A stretch of DNA of 64,000 nt from assembly GCA_965242565.1 (NCBI GenBank), contig OZ251457.1, forward strand, positions 124,001-188,000, read 5' to 3'. Within the stretch, counting starts at the first letter, position 1; each line of letters starts with the position of its first letter. The notes under the pieces were generated by a model, which had not been told where the DNA came from, searched no databases, and saw nothing but the letters and a program-made list of their open reading frames with translations. A program made the translations under genes and the position numbers. Below, one piece after another: positions 40,643-50,105 of this stretch. The DNA comes from CATQGW01 sp965242565 (GTDB lineage: Bacteria > Chloroflexota > Dehalococcoidia > Bin125).

Positions 40643-40789
40643 GCCTGTGGCCTCTCTGCCCACTTCATCGGTTGCCTCCGTTGGCCGTCAATGGGATGAT
40701 CACTGCCCGGCCAACGGCTGTCAACCCACGCGCGCTGCTGGGCCGTGTGGCGCGACGGAGGTGGACCGGGGAGATTTACTCCTGTGGTC

Positions 40790-41110
40790 CTACTGAGCGG
40801 CATGTTCGGCTGACAGGTCGGCCGCGAGCTCGGAGGCGCGCGTGCCGCCGTTTTCGAGCACGAGGTGGTACATCGTGACCATGTTGAGCCACGATTGCGC
40901 GGAGACATTGAGCACTCGCTCGAGGTCCTGCGCGAAGTCTTCGGTGATCATCGCCTGCTCATTGACGACGGCGTAGACGTCGTCGGCTGGACGCTGCATC
41001 ATCGCGGCGAGCTCGCTAGGGGAGATGCCGCGCGCCTCAAGTTCTTCGCTCAGAAACCCGCCTGGATGGAACGCCGTGTCGGGCAGGATCGAGGGTTTGA
41101 ACTCAGCCAT
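40790..41110 (-). CDS. HigA-type antitoxin, copy 2
   Basis: 106 residues from ATG 41110. MAEFKPSILPDTAFHPGGFLSEELEARG, a helix-turn-helix (SPSELAAMMQRPADDVYAVV), and SWLNMVTMYHLVLENGGTRASEL mirror copy 1. Divergence in the recognition helix suggests different operator or toxin partner specificity. It overlaps its toxin gene by eight bases. Confidence 0.88.
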   Translation of the reverse strand: MAEFKPSILPDTAFHPGGFLSEELEARGISPSELAAMMQRPADDVYAVVNEQAMITEDFAQDLERVLNVSAQSWLNMVTMYHLVLENGGTRASELAADLSAEHAAQ

Positions 41111-41399
41111 GGTAGTCCTCCACATCAACGACGACGATTTGCGCCGTCGTTGCGCCGCGCTCAACGATCAGACGTACCGCGCCGGTCAGGCGAATCGCAA
41201 ACTGGCCGGCGCGATCGCCGTGCAGCGGATGCAACCCCAATGTACGGAGTTCGAACAGGTCGTGCCAAGTGTCCGCCAGCTGAATCAACGCCACACGCCG
41301 CTGATACTGCGTCCCCACTGCGACACCCCAGCGGCGCTGGGCGCGGTTTTTCTGCTCAAAGCAGCGTCGCAGCTCGCGTGTTCGGAACCGGATATCCAC
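41103..41399 (-). CDS. HigB/RelE-type toxin, copy 2
   Basis: 98 residues from GTG 41399 with an excellent AGGAGGAG six bases upstream. DIRFRTRELRRCFEQKNRAQ and LHPLHGDRAGQFAIRLTGAVRLIVE parallel copy 1. With the downstream antitoxin it forms a second module about 125 bp from the first, so a tandem duplication is likely. Confidence 0.85.
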   Translation of the reverse strand: MDIRFRTRELRRCFEQKNRAQRRWGVAVGTQYQRRVALIQLADTWHDLFELRTLGLHPLHGDRAGQFAIRLTGAVRLIVERGATTAQIVVVDVEDYHG

Positions 41400-41477
41400 G
41401 CAGATCTCCTCCTGGAAAGCTTCGGCCTGTTCACGCGCCGCGCCCCGCGCATCCAGACTGAACTCAAGATGCGGTGC

Positions 41478-41553
41478 TGGCGCCCCTGGGAGGAATCGAA
41501 CCTCCAGCCTGCGGATTAGAAGTCCGCCGCTCTGTCCGTTGAGCTACAGGGGC
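41478..41553 (-). tRNA. tRNA-Arg (anticodon TCT)
   Basis: 76 nt including an encoded CCA. On the minus strand the acceptor arms are GCCCCTG and CAGGGGC. The anticodon loop CTTCTAA sits between GCGGA and TCCGC, and the T arm contains GGTTCGATTCC. It decodes AGA/AGG, rare codons in this GC-rich genome. Its 5' end abuts the stop codon of the upstream gene (41554-41556), so it is probably processed from that mRNA. Confidence 0.97.
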
Positions 41554-42933
41554 TCAGCTCTGCGGGTTGCCGGCCTCGTAGAAAGCCGCGCCCTGCTTGT
41601 TCAAGGATACGGCGATGCTGCGGGCGACCGTGGAACCGTCGGGCAGCATCGCTTCCAGGCGGATCTGGCCGATGTGCTCGCCCTCCGGCACGCCGCCGGC
41701 GGCCGCGCGCACGACGAGCGTGGAGACGCCGGCGTTCGGCGCCTCCGCGCCGAGCGCGACGCCGGCCTGCACGTTGATCTCCACCCAGGACGGCGCGCGG
41801 GCCACGCGCCAGGCCAGCAGACCGCTGCCCTCGTTCTCGATCACCAGCGACGCGGCGGGCGCGCCGCTCTCCGAGTCCAGCGCAATCTCTTCAACGTCCA
41901 ACCGCAGGCGCGGCTCGCCGAGGATCTGGCGGCGCAGCTGCTGCGCCTCCGCCGCGCCGGGCGGCGCGGCAGCGTACGGGGCGGCGAACTCGGAGAGCGG
42001 CAGCTGCATCGCGGCGAACGGCGCGAACCGGCCGGCGGCGACGTTGCGCAGGTCGTTCAGCCCGGCGTAGAAGTGCGCCGGATCGAGCGGCCCGCCCGGC
42101 GCGGCCGTCACCGCGAGATCCGGCAGCGCGACCGGTACCGCCTCCCAGAGCGGCCGTCCGTCCACCAGCGGCGGATTGGCGACGCAGCCCAGCACCAACT
42201 CCTGATAGGGGAAGCCGTTGCGCCGTCCGTCGCAGGCGTATGTCGGCGCGCGGAACGGGTCGACCTCCGGCCCGGCCGGATGATTGGAGAGCGCCCAGCC
42301 GTTGTAGCCCCAGAGCGCGTAGTACCAGGACTCGATCACCGCGGGATCGGCCGCGCCGACCTGCGGGAAGAAATCGTCATTCCACTTCTCGGCCAGGATC
42401 TGCGCGCCGGCGGCGATGTTGTAGGCGAAATGCGTGCCGACCAGCGCCTCGAAGCGCGTCGGCAGGCCGCCCTCGTTCAGGATCGCGCTGGTCACCTGCA
42501 TGATGCCGTAGCCGCAGTCGAACGACACCAGCGCGGGGCCGATCTCGCCGTAGGGCACCTCCTCCGCGGCCTGGTTCGTGGTGCTTTCGATCCAGCCGAT
42601 CGCGTAGAGCAGCGGCGCGGGGATCGCCGCGCCCGGATCCTCGCTGCGGTCGAGGCCGACTTTGAGCGCCGGCAGCGCGAACTCCTCATCGTCCGGGAAG
42701 AGCAGATTGGCCGCCGCCAGCCGTTGCGCGTCGAGGTAACGGGAACGGTCGCGTTCGGCCTCCCACGATTGAAAGAGATAGGCCGGCCCGCCGCCCGAAT
42801 AGGGGCAGACGCTCGGCGCGGAACGCCCCGTCGGCGTCGCCGCCAGCAGTGCCGCCAGCAGCGCCAGCAGCAGACACAGCGCGGCCGGAACCGCCGCCCC
42901 AAGCGCCGCTGCGGCGCGGCTCACCCGCTCCAC
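41554..42933 (-). CDS. Exported lytic-transglycosylase/lysozyme-fold protein
   Basis: 459 residues. The N-terminus is a signal anchor (LCLLLALLAALLAA). The lysozyme-like core has the general-acid candidate E116 in YAIGWIESTTNQ, then CGYGIMQVTSAI (140s) and ESWYYALWGYNGW, the usual SLT pattern. The C-terminal 130 residues form a BACON/Ig-like beta domain (LVIENEGSGLLAWRVARAPSWVEIN). It would cut peptidoglycan or a related glycan outside the membrane. GTG start; the upstream lipoprotein gene overlaps by 13 bases, so the two are coupled. Confidence 0.82.
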   Translation of the reverse strand: MERVSRAAAALGAAVPAALCLLLALLAALLAATPTGRSAPSVCPYSGGGPAYLFQSWEAERDRSRYLDAQRLAAANLLFPDDEEFALPALKVGLDRSEDPGAAIPAPLLYAIGWIESTTNQAAEEVPYGEIGPALVSFDCGYGIMQVTSAILNEGGLPTRFEALVGTHFAYNIAAGAQILAEKWNDDFFPQVGAADPAVIESWYYALWGYNGWALSNHPAGPEVDPFRAPTYACDGRRNGFPYQELVLGCVANPPLVDGRPLWEAVPVALPDLAVTAAPGGPLDPAHFYAGLNDLRNVAAGRFAPFAAMQLPLSEFAAPYAAAPPGAAEAQQLRRQILGEPRLRLDVEEIALDSESGAPAASLVIENEGSGLLAWRVARAPSWVEINVQAGVALGAEAPNAGVSTLVVRAAAGGVPEGEHIGQIRLEAMLPDGSTVARSIAVSLNKQGAAFYEAGNPQS

Positions 42934-43991
42934 CAGCCGATCGCAAACAGCCCGGCGCGCTCGATCCGCGCAAACTCGCCGTCGGCGCGCTCCACCGCCA
43001 GTCGCGCGCGACCCGGCGCGCCCGGTCCGACGCCGTCGTAGGCGTTCAGCGCCAGCCAGCGTCCCGCGGCGTCCCAGGCGATGGGCAGCGTGAAGCCGCC
43101 GCCGCCCTCCCAGCGCCCCACGCTGAGCTCGCCGCTCGGATGCCAGGCCGGCGCGGCCGCCGCCGCGATCCGGCGCGGCGTTTCACGGGTCCCATCGAGT
43201 GAGTGGATCACCACGCGGAACGCCGCGCCGCTGCGCACCTCCAGCGCCAGCTCGTCGGCGTCGGGCGAGAGCGTCCAGCGGCGCTGGCTCTCGCGCCCCA
43301 GCGCCCAGCGGGCCTCGCGCACGATTTCGCCCGGTCCGCCCTGTCCATCCGGCGCGTCGACCGCCAGCCGCCAGAGCGCCCAGCCCGACGCTTCGAGCGC
43401 CGCCGCCCAGATGCGGTCGCCGCGCAGCGCCAGCGGATAGAGCGCCGCCGGCCCGGCCGCTTCGTAGCGGGCGACGACCGCCCCGCTGCGGGCGTTCAGC
43501 AGCTCCAGCCGACCAGTGAGCCGCCCACCGAGCCGACCGGCCGCGCTGCGCGCCACGGCGAGCCGCTCGCCGTCTTGCGAAAACGCCAGCCCGGCGTACA
43601 AATCGAGCCCTTCCGCCAGCACCCGCCGTTCGGTCGCCGTGACCAGCCAGAGCACCGCCTCTGCGCGCGGCTGGCTGCGTCCCGGCGGCAGCGCGAGCAG
43701 CGCCGCGGCGTCGCCCGAGGGCGCAACCACGCCCTCGATGTCCCACCCTTCGGCGTGCTCAATCGCGGCCAGCTCTTCCCACGCCCCGTTGGGCCGCTCG
43801 GGGTCGATCAACACCAGCCGCGAGCGGCTCGCCTCATACGCCGAAGCAAGCAGGCGCGCTTCGCCTAGTTCGCCGGGCGCGCCCGGTACGCCCGGTTCGC
43901 CGCAAGCGGCGAGCAGCAGCGCAAGCAGCGCCGAAACAACAGCCGAAAGGAGCGGCGCGGAGGCAATCCGCAATGCGGTTGGTCGCTGCAC
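42921..43991 (-). CDS. Lipoprotein with TolB-like beta-propeller
   Basis: 356 residues from GTG 43991. The signal sequence ends in the lipobox LLAAC with C30 as the lipidated residue. The rest shows repeating blade-like strands (GLAFSQDGERLAVARSAAG, RRWTLSPDADELALEVRSG, PAWHPSGELSVGRWEGGGGF, IAWDAAGRWLALNAYDGV), consistent with a WD40/TolB propeller. No enzyme motif is present. It is probably an accessory factor for the coupled transglycosylase-like protein. Upstream in-frame extension runs into repeats and is not credible. Confidence 0.75.
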   Translation of the reverse strand: MQRPTALRIASAPLLSAVVSALLALLLAACGEPGVPGAPGELGEARLLASAYEASRSRLVLIDPERPNGAWEELAAIEHAEGWDIEGVVAPSGDAAALLALPPGRSQPRAEAVLWLVTATERRVLAEGLDLYAGLAFSQDGERLAVARSAAGRLGGRLTGRLELLNARSGAVVARYEAAGPAALYPLALRGDRIWAAALEASGWALWRLAVDAPDGQGGPGEIVREARWALGRESQRRWTLSPDADELALEVRSGAAFRVVIHSLDGTRETPRRIAAAAAPAWHPSGELSVGRWEGGGGFTLPIAWDAAGRWLALNAYDGVGPGAPGRARLAVERADGEFARIERAGLFAIGWWSG

Positions 43992-44590
43992 AACACTCAG
44001 AAATGCGCCCTGCCGCAGCACGCCCCGCGACTGTAGCACGGCCCTCCCCCTCATCATTCCCGCGCCACTACCGCCGCTACCCCCCACTCCCGCCCCCTCT
44101 CTCCCCGTCATTCCCGCCCCCGAGCGGGAATCGGCCCGAGCGCCCTCCAACCCCCGTCACGCGCGCTCCCGTTCCGTCGCCCCAGACTTGATCTGGGGCC
44201 CATACGGCGGTCGTTGGCGGGACCAAGCCTCGGAGTGCCTGCGCACGCTCGTTGGGGGACCGCTCGGGACTCCGGCCTGTGCGCGGCGTTGGGTATGGGC
44301 CCCAGATCAAGTCTGGGGCGACGGGAGGAAAGGCGACGGAACGAGGGGTGGCGGCGGGCTCGGGGCCGATTCCCGCTCGGGGGCGGGAATGACGGGGAGG
44401 GAGGGGCGCGGGAATGACGGGGTGGGAGGGGCGGGGCTGGGCGCGGGGCGGTGGACCGCGGTGGACCGCTTGGATGGCGGGGGGAGCGGGGGTGGTGCTA
44501 GGCTGCGGCTGGCATAATCTGGGTGCGGCTCTCCGCGATGCGGGGGGCGGCTCCCTCCGGGACAGACCGACGGAACGAAAGGGACCGGCT
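43992..44590. other. Repeat-rich intergenic region between divergent genes
   Basis: It contains family B palindromes at 44105-44132 and 44368-44395 in opposite orientations and one complete family A element between them (44174-44324). Otherwise it holds GGGAATGACGGGG-like remnants. No gene was seen apart from possible promoters for the flanking divergent genes. Confidence 0.7.
44174..44324. repeat. Family A palindromic element, copy 2
   Basis: 151 bp, complete ends, interior close to copies at 48523 and 63783 (shared CCCATACGGCGGT). Confidence 0.85.
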
Positions 44591-47500
44591 ATGTTGACCA
44601 TCTTGGGCCTGCGCGGCCGCTCGGCTGCTCGACTCGGCTCCCTGCTGGCGCTGGGCGCGCTGATCGCGCTCGCGGCCGGAATCCTTACCCCCCCCCCCAC
44701 AAACGCGCAACAGCCGGTTCCCGCGGGGTTGGAACTGACGCTTTCGCTGGTTGATGACTCCGATAATGTGGTGCAAGCTGGTTCGACGATCACCGTGCGC
44801 GGGCAGGTGCGGCTGGAGGCGGGGCCCGAGGAGTTGAGTATCAGCGCCGGCGCGCTGCGGCTTTCGGCGGACCAGTCCTGGGAAATTAACGACCGCGCGC
44901 GGCTCGGTTTGAGCGATCAGCTCCTGCTCGCGTCCCTGGAGCAGAGCGGCGAAATCACCGCCAACATAGTACAGCCACCGGCACAGGCGGGGAATCCGCT
45001 GGGCAACAACGAAATGCTGCGGGTGCTGGCCTGGGACGGCGACACCGTCATCGGGCGCGCCGGGCCGGGGAACACGGGCGGTGGGGACGACAACACCATC
45101 TACGTGTTCAGGGCCTCGACGGGCGAGCAGGTGGGGGGGCTCTATGCAAACATAGCGGGGCCGGCTACGACTGGTAGAGCTACCCTGTGCGCGCTCGGTA
45201 CTTTCTGCTCGAACGACAATAACCGGGTCTGGGGCTGGGGGCGAGCGAACGACGACAACACCGGCAGCGCGGTCGCGGTCTGGCAGGAAGACGAGGACAC
45301 GGCCTGGCTGTTCGTGGGTCAGCACTACATCGACTGGTACGACAACACCTATACGTATGAGAAGGTGGGCGCGCTGTACATCTACGAGATCGACTACAGC
45401 GCCGACCCGGTCGCGATCACCCAGCGGCGCGAGGTCCGTGTGTCGGGGCCCAACGAGCCGCGTTCCAAGGGAACCTACGGCGGAACCGGTCAGGACTACA
45501 TGACCCATTACGGCGCGGCGGTGGCGATTTCGGCCGACGGCGGCACGCTGGCGGTGGGCGCGCCCCGGATGCACGATGTGGGCGCGGTCTACGTCTACAC
45601 CCGCCCGTCGGGCGGCTGGGGCGCGACGCTGGGCTGGAACGACGCGGTGCGGGTCAGCCCGGTAGTGATCCCCGCCTGGGGCGACGCCGCCAACGAGCGG
45701 CCCTTCGAGCCGCAGTCGAGCACCGACGGCCCCGGCGGGAGCGAGTGCGACGCCTACTGCCGGTCGGTCAGCTCCTACGTCGGCGATGTCGACGACCGGG
45801 GCACGGCCGGGCACGCCGATTTCGGCGCCTACGTGGCGCTGTCGGCGGACGGCGGGGTGCTGGCGGTGTCGGCGCCGGCGAAGCGCTTCGCCTCGGACCG
45901 GGCGGCCGGCACGGGCAGCTTCCGCGGAGGCCTCACCATGTCCCGCCACGGCGAGGTGCTGGTCTTCCTCGAGCCGGCCGGCGGCTGGAGCTCGGTGCCC
46001 AACTACAAGACGGAGACGGACCCGGATCGGACCGAACTTGCGTGGAACGCCAGCGCGGCGAACTTCGACGAGACCATGCATTACGGGACCGGCCCGGACA
46101 AGCGCGTGAACGCGCCGGACTGGAAGTTCTCGTTCGACTGGAGCGATATCCAGAACCACTGGTTGGGGGAGCGGCTGGCGCTGTCGCAGGACGGTACGAC
46201 GCTGGCGGCCAGCGATCGGCACAACGACGCGGTGCAGATCTTCCAAGTGTCGTCGCCGGAGCGCTGGGCGGCGGGCCCGACCGCGCCGACCGCGCAGATC
46301 ACCGGAGTAGAGGACGGCGGGCGCTGGGGCGGCTTCGATTTCAACGTCGCCAGCGACCGCTTCGCGCTGGGCGATCCGACGTACAGCCCGGCCGGCGTCA
46401 GCAATCAGGGGCGGGTGCTGATCTTCGACCGGCCCGGCGACGGGACCTGGGGCAGCGCGACGGCGGCCGAGGCGGAGGAGCTGCTGCCGCCGACGACGCC
46501 GACAGATCGCCGGATCAACAACGAGCGCTACGGCCGGAGCCTGGCCTGGAATTTGACCACCGGCCCCCGCGCGCTGGCCGTGGGGGCCGGCGAAGTCACC
46601 AACATAGTGGGCGGTGGCGCCGCCGTCGGCCCGGGCCGGCTCTGGACGCTGACGACCACGCTCAAGTGCCCGATCAACGAGCGCACGAACGCGGACGGCA
46701 CCACGCGCACCTCGGTCTGCGCGGTGGATCTGGGCGATACGACCGTCGTGATACCGAAGGGCACGCCGGATGGCCCGTTCACGATCAGCGGCGCCGTAAC
46801 GCTGGTCTACGGTACGGACGCGGACGGGCAACCGCTGAGCGTGCAGCGCAGCGCGGATCTGGAACTGCGAATCGGTACGGTGCAGGAAGTCGCGCACGTG
46901 CGGCTGGACTTCGCCAACGACGATCGCGGCACGCCGAACGATGTTACGGACGACCGCCCGCAACCGAGCGCCTTGAGCCTGCGCGGTTCGAGTACGGTGC
47001 TGCGCCTGCAGATCCTGAACGAGCTCGAAAAGGCCTCGGCCGCCGGCAGCGTCGCTTCGGTCATTGTTACGGCGACGGCCGGAACATTGAGCACCGATTT
47101 CGGGAGCGGTTGCGCGGCCGGCGGCGGCGCCGCCACCTGCCGGCTCGACGCTTCCGCGGTCGGCGCTACGAACGCCGATAACATCCCGATCACGCTCACC
47201 CATCCGGGCCGCGAGGGCACGGCGCGGATCAGCGTGCTGGTGATCGCGACCGACGGCTCGAGTCACGAGTCGGAGCAGCGCGAAGTCGTGCTGGCCGGCG
47301 CCCCGCGCGCGCTGGACATCTCCGAGCCGAGCGTCGCGCTGCTGAACATCGATACGCCCGACAGCGGCGCGGACAAGGACGACCGCGACGTGGTGACGCT
47401 GACCGTCACGGCGACGGATCGGCTGGGCAGCCCGGTGCGGGCGGCCGATCGCAGTTACTCGTACCGGATTACCGGTCCCGACGACAAGCGGGTGGCGGCC

Positions 47501-48451
47501 TCGAAGATCGCCGTGCAGTGGCCGATACGCGGCGGCGCCACCTGCACGAATCCGCCGACCGTAACGGAACCCCGCGGGGCGACGCGCGTCGCATACACGG
47601 GAGCGGGCACGACGGCGTCGGCGCTCAGCGGCGGACAAAATAACGTCGGGCTCTGCATCCGGGACGATAGTTCTTCGGGAGGGGAACGCTTCCTCGCCTG
47701 GGAGACGGGCGACGCCGACATTACGATCGCGAAGGACGCCGTCCTCTGGCTGATGTGGGAAGGGCTGACGCGCTCGGCGGCGCTGACGGCTAACGGCCAG
47801 CCGCAAATCCGGTTGGACGTGAACGCGGCGGCGAGCGCGCCGCTGGCTTCGGGCGAGTACACGCTGGAAGTGCGCCAGGCCGCTCTGCCCTGGACCTCGA
47901 CTACTTTCCGGTTGGCGGGCGCGCCGGCCGCGATCACGGTGAGCGGGCCCGATTCGACGCCGGCGCTGAACGAGCGTTTCACGCTGACGGCGAGCATCGT
48001 CGACGCGGACGGCGGCGCGGTGCCCGACGGCACGCCGGTCGAATGGAGCGCGGTCGCCGGCGGGAGCGCGACGCTGGTGCGGGTGGGCGCGGACTTGGTT
48101 ACGAAGGACGGCGCGGCCTCCTCGACCTGGCTGGCCGCCAGTTCGGGCGGCGCCTTCGTATCGGTCAAGGCGGGCGCGCAGCAGCAGTTGCACCCGCTCA
48201 CGTTCGCCGCGCCGCAGGTCTCGCTGGTCGAGTCGATGAGCAACGGCGCGGGCCCGGGCTTCGGCATCTGGCTGGGGCGCGCGTCGGTCCAGGCGGCCGA
48301 CCTGGTCGCCGGCGTGGAGGGCGTGGACGCGATCCACACCCTGCGCAGCCTGCCCTCGCGCTGGGTGACCTACGCGGTCGACGACGGGGTGCTGCGCTAC
48401 GGCTCGGTCAATCACGAGATTCAGCCCGGCGACATCTACTGGGTGGAGTAG
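44591..48451 (+). CDS. Secreted FG-GAP propeller plus Ig-like surface protein
   Basis: 1286 residues from ATG 44591. A signal peptide (LLALGALIALAAGIL) is followed by an 11-C tract encoding PPP just before the probable cleavage site. An N-terminal beta domain is followed by an integrin-like propeller with FG-GAP-type blades (VAISADGGTLAVGAPRMHDV, ALSADGGVLAVSAPAKRFAS, RFALGDPTYSPAG, AVGAGEVTNIVGG). Several Ig/cadherin-like domains come next (CAVDLGDTTVVIPKGTPDG, VTLTVTATDRLGSPVRAADR, FTLTASIVDADGGAVPDGT). It ends HEIQPGDIYWVE with no anchor. It is likely an adhesin or matrix-binding protein. The antisense 1442-codon frame is spurious. Confidence 0.82.
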   Translation: MLTILGLRGRSAARLGSLLALGALIALAAGILTPPPTNAQQPVPAGLELTLSLVDDSDNVVQAGSTITVRGQVRLEAGPEELSISAGALRLSADQSWEINDRARLGLSDQLLLASLEQSGEITANIVQPPAQAGNPLGNNEMLRVLAWDGDTVIGRAGPGNTGGGDDNTIYVFRASTGEQVGGLYANIAGPATTGRATLCALGTFCSNDNNRVWGWGRANDDNTGSAVAVWQEDEDTAWLFVGQHYIDWYDNTYTYEKVGALYIYEIDYSADPVAITQRREVRVSGPNEPRSKGTYGGTGQDYMTHYGAAVAISADGGTLAVGAPRMHDVGAVYVYTRPSGGWGATLGWNDAVRVSPVVIPAWGDAANERPFEPQSSTDGPGGSECDAYCRSVSSYVGDVDDRGTAGHADFGAYVALSADGGVLAVSAPAKRFASDRAAGTGSFRGGLTMSRHGEVLVFLEPAGGWSSVPNYKTETDPDRTELAWNASAANFDETMHYGTGPDKRVNAPDWKFSFDWSDIQNHWLGERLALSQDGTTLAASDRHNDAVQIFQVSSPERWAAGPTAPTAQITGVEDGGRWGGFDFNVASDRFALGDPTYSPAGVSNQGRVLIFDRPGDGTWGSATAAEAEELLPPTTPTDRRINNERYGRSLAWNLTTGPRALAVGAGEVTNIVGGGAAVGPGRLWTLTTTLKCPINERTNADGTTRTSVCAVDLGDTTVVIPKGTPDGPFTISGAVTLVYGTDADGQPLSVQRSADLELRIGTVQEVAHVRLDFANDDRGTPNDVTDDRPQPSALSLRGSSTVLRLQILNELEKASAAGSVASVIVTATAGTLSTDFGSGCAAGGGAATCRLDASAVGATNADNIPITLTHPGREGTARISVLVIATDGSSHESEQREVVLAGAPRALDISEPSVALLNIDTPDSGADKDDRDVVTLTVTATDRLGSPVRAADRSYSYRITGPDDKRVAASKIAVQWPIRGGATCTNPPTVTEPRGATRVAYTGAGTTASALSGGQNNVGLCIRDDSSSGGERFLAWETGDADITIAKDAVLWLMWEGLTRSAALTANGQPQIRLDVNAAASAPLASGEYTLEVRQAALPWTSTTFRLAGAPAAITVSGPDSTPALNERFTLTASIVDADGGAVPDGTPVEWSAVAGGSATLVRVGADLVTKDGAASSTWLAASSGGAFVSVKAGAQQQLHPLTFAAPQVSLVESMSNGAGPGFGIWLGRASVQAADLVAGVEGVDAIHTLRSLPSRWVTYAVDDGVLRYGSVNHEIQPGDIYWVE
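44688..44698 (+). repeat. Poly-C tract (11 C) in the FG-GAP gene signal region
   Basis: A homopolymer in frame (ACC CCC CCC CCC) at codons 33-36. Slippage by one base would truncate the protein after the signal peptide. This is a candidate contingency locus, or a place to suspect sequencing error. Confidence 0.7.
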
Positions 48452-48522
48452 GCGCGCGGGGCGCCCGGATGGGCGCCCCGCGCGGCCTCCCACGCCCGTA
48501 CGCACCTCCCCATCTCCAAGCT

Positions 48523-48674
48523 CCGTCGCCCCAGACTTGATCTGGGGCCCATACGGCGGTTGTGCGCGGGACGGAGTCCCGAGCGGCCTGCGGGCGGGAT
48601 TTGGCGGGCTGCTCGGGACCTCCGCCCTGCGCACAACGTTGGGTTTGGGCCCCAGATCAAGTCTGGAACGACGG
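48523..48674. repeat. Family A palindromic element, copy 3
   Basis: 152 bp. The right end reads CTGGAACGACGG instead of CTGGGGCGACGG, a decay shared with the copy at 63783. Confidence 0.85.
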
Positions 48675-48810
48675 AAGGGGGCGGGGCGGCGGATGGGGGC
48701 GGGCGCGGGGGTTGGAGGTGAAGCGGGGCCGATTCCCGCTCGGGGGCGGGAATGACGAAGTGAGGGCGGCAGGAATGACGAATGGGGCACGGCGGCGGAG
48801 GTGGTTCGCG

Positions 48811-48866
48811 CCTTCGGCCTGCGCACAGGGTTGGGTTTGGGCCCCAGATCAAGTCTGGGGCGACGG
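48811..48866. repeat. Family A element, right half only (copy 4)
   Basis: About 56 bp matching the right part of the element (GCGCACAGGGTTGGGTTTGG, then the inverted end). The left end is missing and a family B copy sits upstream. Confidence 0.75.
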
Positions 48867-49097
48867 AAAGGGGGAGGCGGGAACGGCGGGTGGAGGCTGT
48901 TCGGGGCTGATTCCCGCTCGGGGGCGGGAATGACGAGAAAAGGGCGGCGGGAATGACGGGGAAGAGAGGTGGCGGGAATGGGGGGAAAAGGGCGCGGGAA
49001 TGGCGGGGAAAAGGGCGCAGAAATGGGGGGGTGTGAAGACGGGAGGGTGAAGAGGCTTTAGTCTGGGGGCGACGCGGGGGCGTCGGTGGAGGTTCGC

Positions 49098-50105
49098 GTG
49101 GCTCGCATCGCCATTCTTGGTCTTGGGTACATTGGGGGCTCGATTGGGCTGGGGCTGAAGAAGGCCCGGCTCAAGAACACGGAGATCGTGGGCTACGACG
49201 ACTGGCGGCGGGCGCGGCGGACGGCCGACAAGGAAGGCGTGGCGGACAAGGTGGTCGGCAGCGTGCGGGAGGCGGTGGAGGGCGCGGGGCTGGTGATCGT
49301 GGCGACGCCGCCGGCTGCGGCGGAGGAGATGTTCGAGGAGATGGCGCCGCATCTGGGGCGTGGGGCGGCGGTGACCGATGTGGCGGCGTCGAAGCGGGTG
49401 ATCCACGCCGCGGCGGCGGATCATCTGCCGCGCGGTGTCTCGTTCATCGGCGGGCATCCGATGGCCGGCAGCGCTGCGACCTTCGGCATCGAAAATGCGA
49501 AGGCCGATCTGTTCCAGGGGACGCGCTGGTTCGTGTGCAGCACGCCGAGCGCGACCGAGGCATCGGTGCGCTCGGTGCTGGGGATGATCCGCGAGCTGGG
49601 AGCGGAGCCGCACTTTCTCAACGACGATGAGCACGACTATCTGATGGCGGCGGTGAGCCACCTGCCGCTGCTGGTCTCGACGGCGCTGTTCACGGTGCTG
49701 CGCGGGAGTGAGGGGTGGACGGACTTCGGGCGCGGCGCGGGGGACACGTTCCAAACGATGGCCGGCTACAACGCCGGCGATCCCAGCCTGACCACCGAGA
49801 TTATGGTCACCAACCGCGAGCAGGTGCAGCACTGGATCGACCGTTTGGTGGTCGAGCTGCATCGTCTGCGCGATGTGCTTGACGGCGAGGAGGAAGCGGT
49901 CTTTGAGGAGTTCGCCAACGCGCAGATGAACTACGCGCGTTTCCAGCACGGCGACGATCTGGATCGCGGGCAGGAAGCGCCGGACATTCCCGACAGCCGC
50001 TCGCAGATGGCCGCGCTGCTGGTCTCGCAGCGGCTCTATGACCGCGTGCGCGAGATGAGCAAGCGGCAAGAGGATCGTGAGCGCCAGGGACGCGCGCGTC
50101 GCTGA
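49098..50105 (+). CDS. tyrA: Prephenate dehydrogenase
   Basis: 335 residues from GTG 49098, chosen because GGAGG lies five bases upstream; GTG 49086 is an in-frame alternative. It oxidatively decarboxylates prephenate to 4-hydroxyphenylpyruvate for tyrosine. The NAD(P) motif GLGYIGGSIG (about 8-17) and FIGGHPMAGS with the following ENAKADLFQGTRWF are diagnostic. DEHDYLMAAVSHLPLLVS is the substrate helix. No ACT domain; the C-terminus is a charged tail. It is the first gene of the aromatic cluster, coupled to aroA by TGATG. Confidence 0.93.
   Translation: MARIAILGLGYIGGSIGLGLKKARLKNTEIVGYDDWRRARRTADKEGVADKVVGSVREAVEGAGLVIVATPPAAAEEMFEEMAPHLGRGAAVTDVAASKRVIHAAAADHLPRGVSFIGGHPMAGSAATFGIENAKADLFQGTRWFVCSTPSATEASVRSVLGMIRELGAEPHFLNDDEHDYLMAAVSHLPLLVSTALFTVLRGSEGWTDFGRGAGDTFQTMAGYNAGDPSLTTEIMVTNREQVQHWIDRLVVELHRLRDVLDGEEEAVFEEFANAQMNYARFQHGDDLDRGQEAPDIPDSRSQMAALLVSQRLYDRVREMSKRQEDRERQGRARR

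Larger units (their letters stand above)
48452..49097. other. Intergenic region packed with palindromes
   Basis: It holds one and a half family A elements (48523-48674, 48811-48866), family B palindromes at 48731-48757 and 48909-48935, and a degenerate tandem run of GGCGGGAATGRCGGGGAAAA units (48925-49035). No gene was seen. The promoter of the tyrA operon should lie near its right end but is not obvious. Confidence 0.75.

Noticed and set aside
44498..48826. 1442-codon minus-strand ORF
   Set aside because: Antisense to the FG-GAP surface protein and composed of Arg/His/Gly-rich sequence; extends through repeats.
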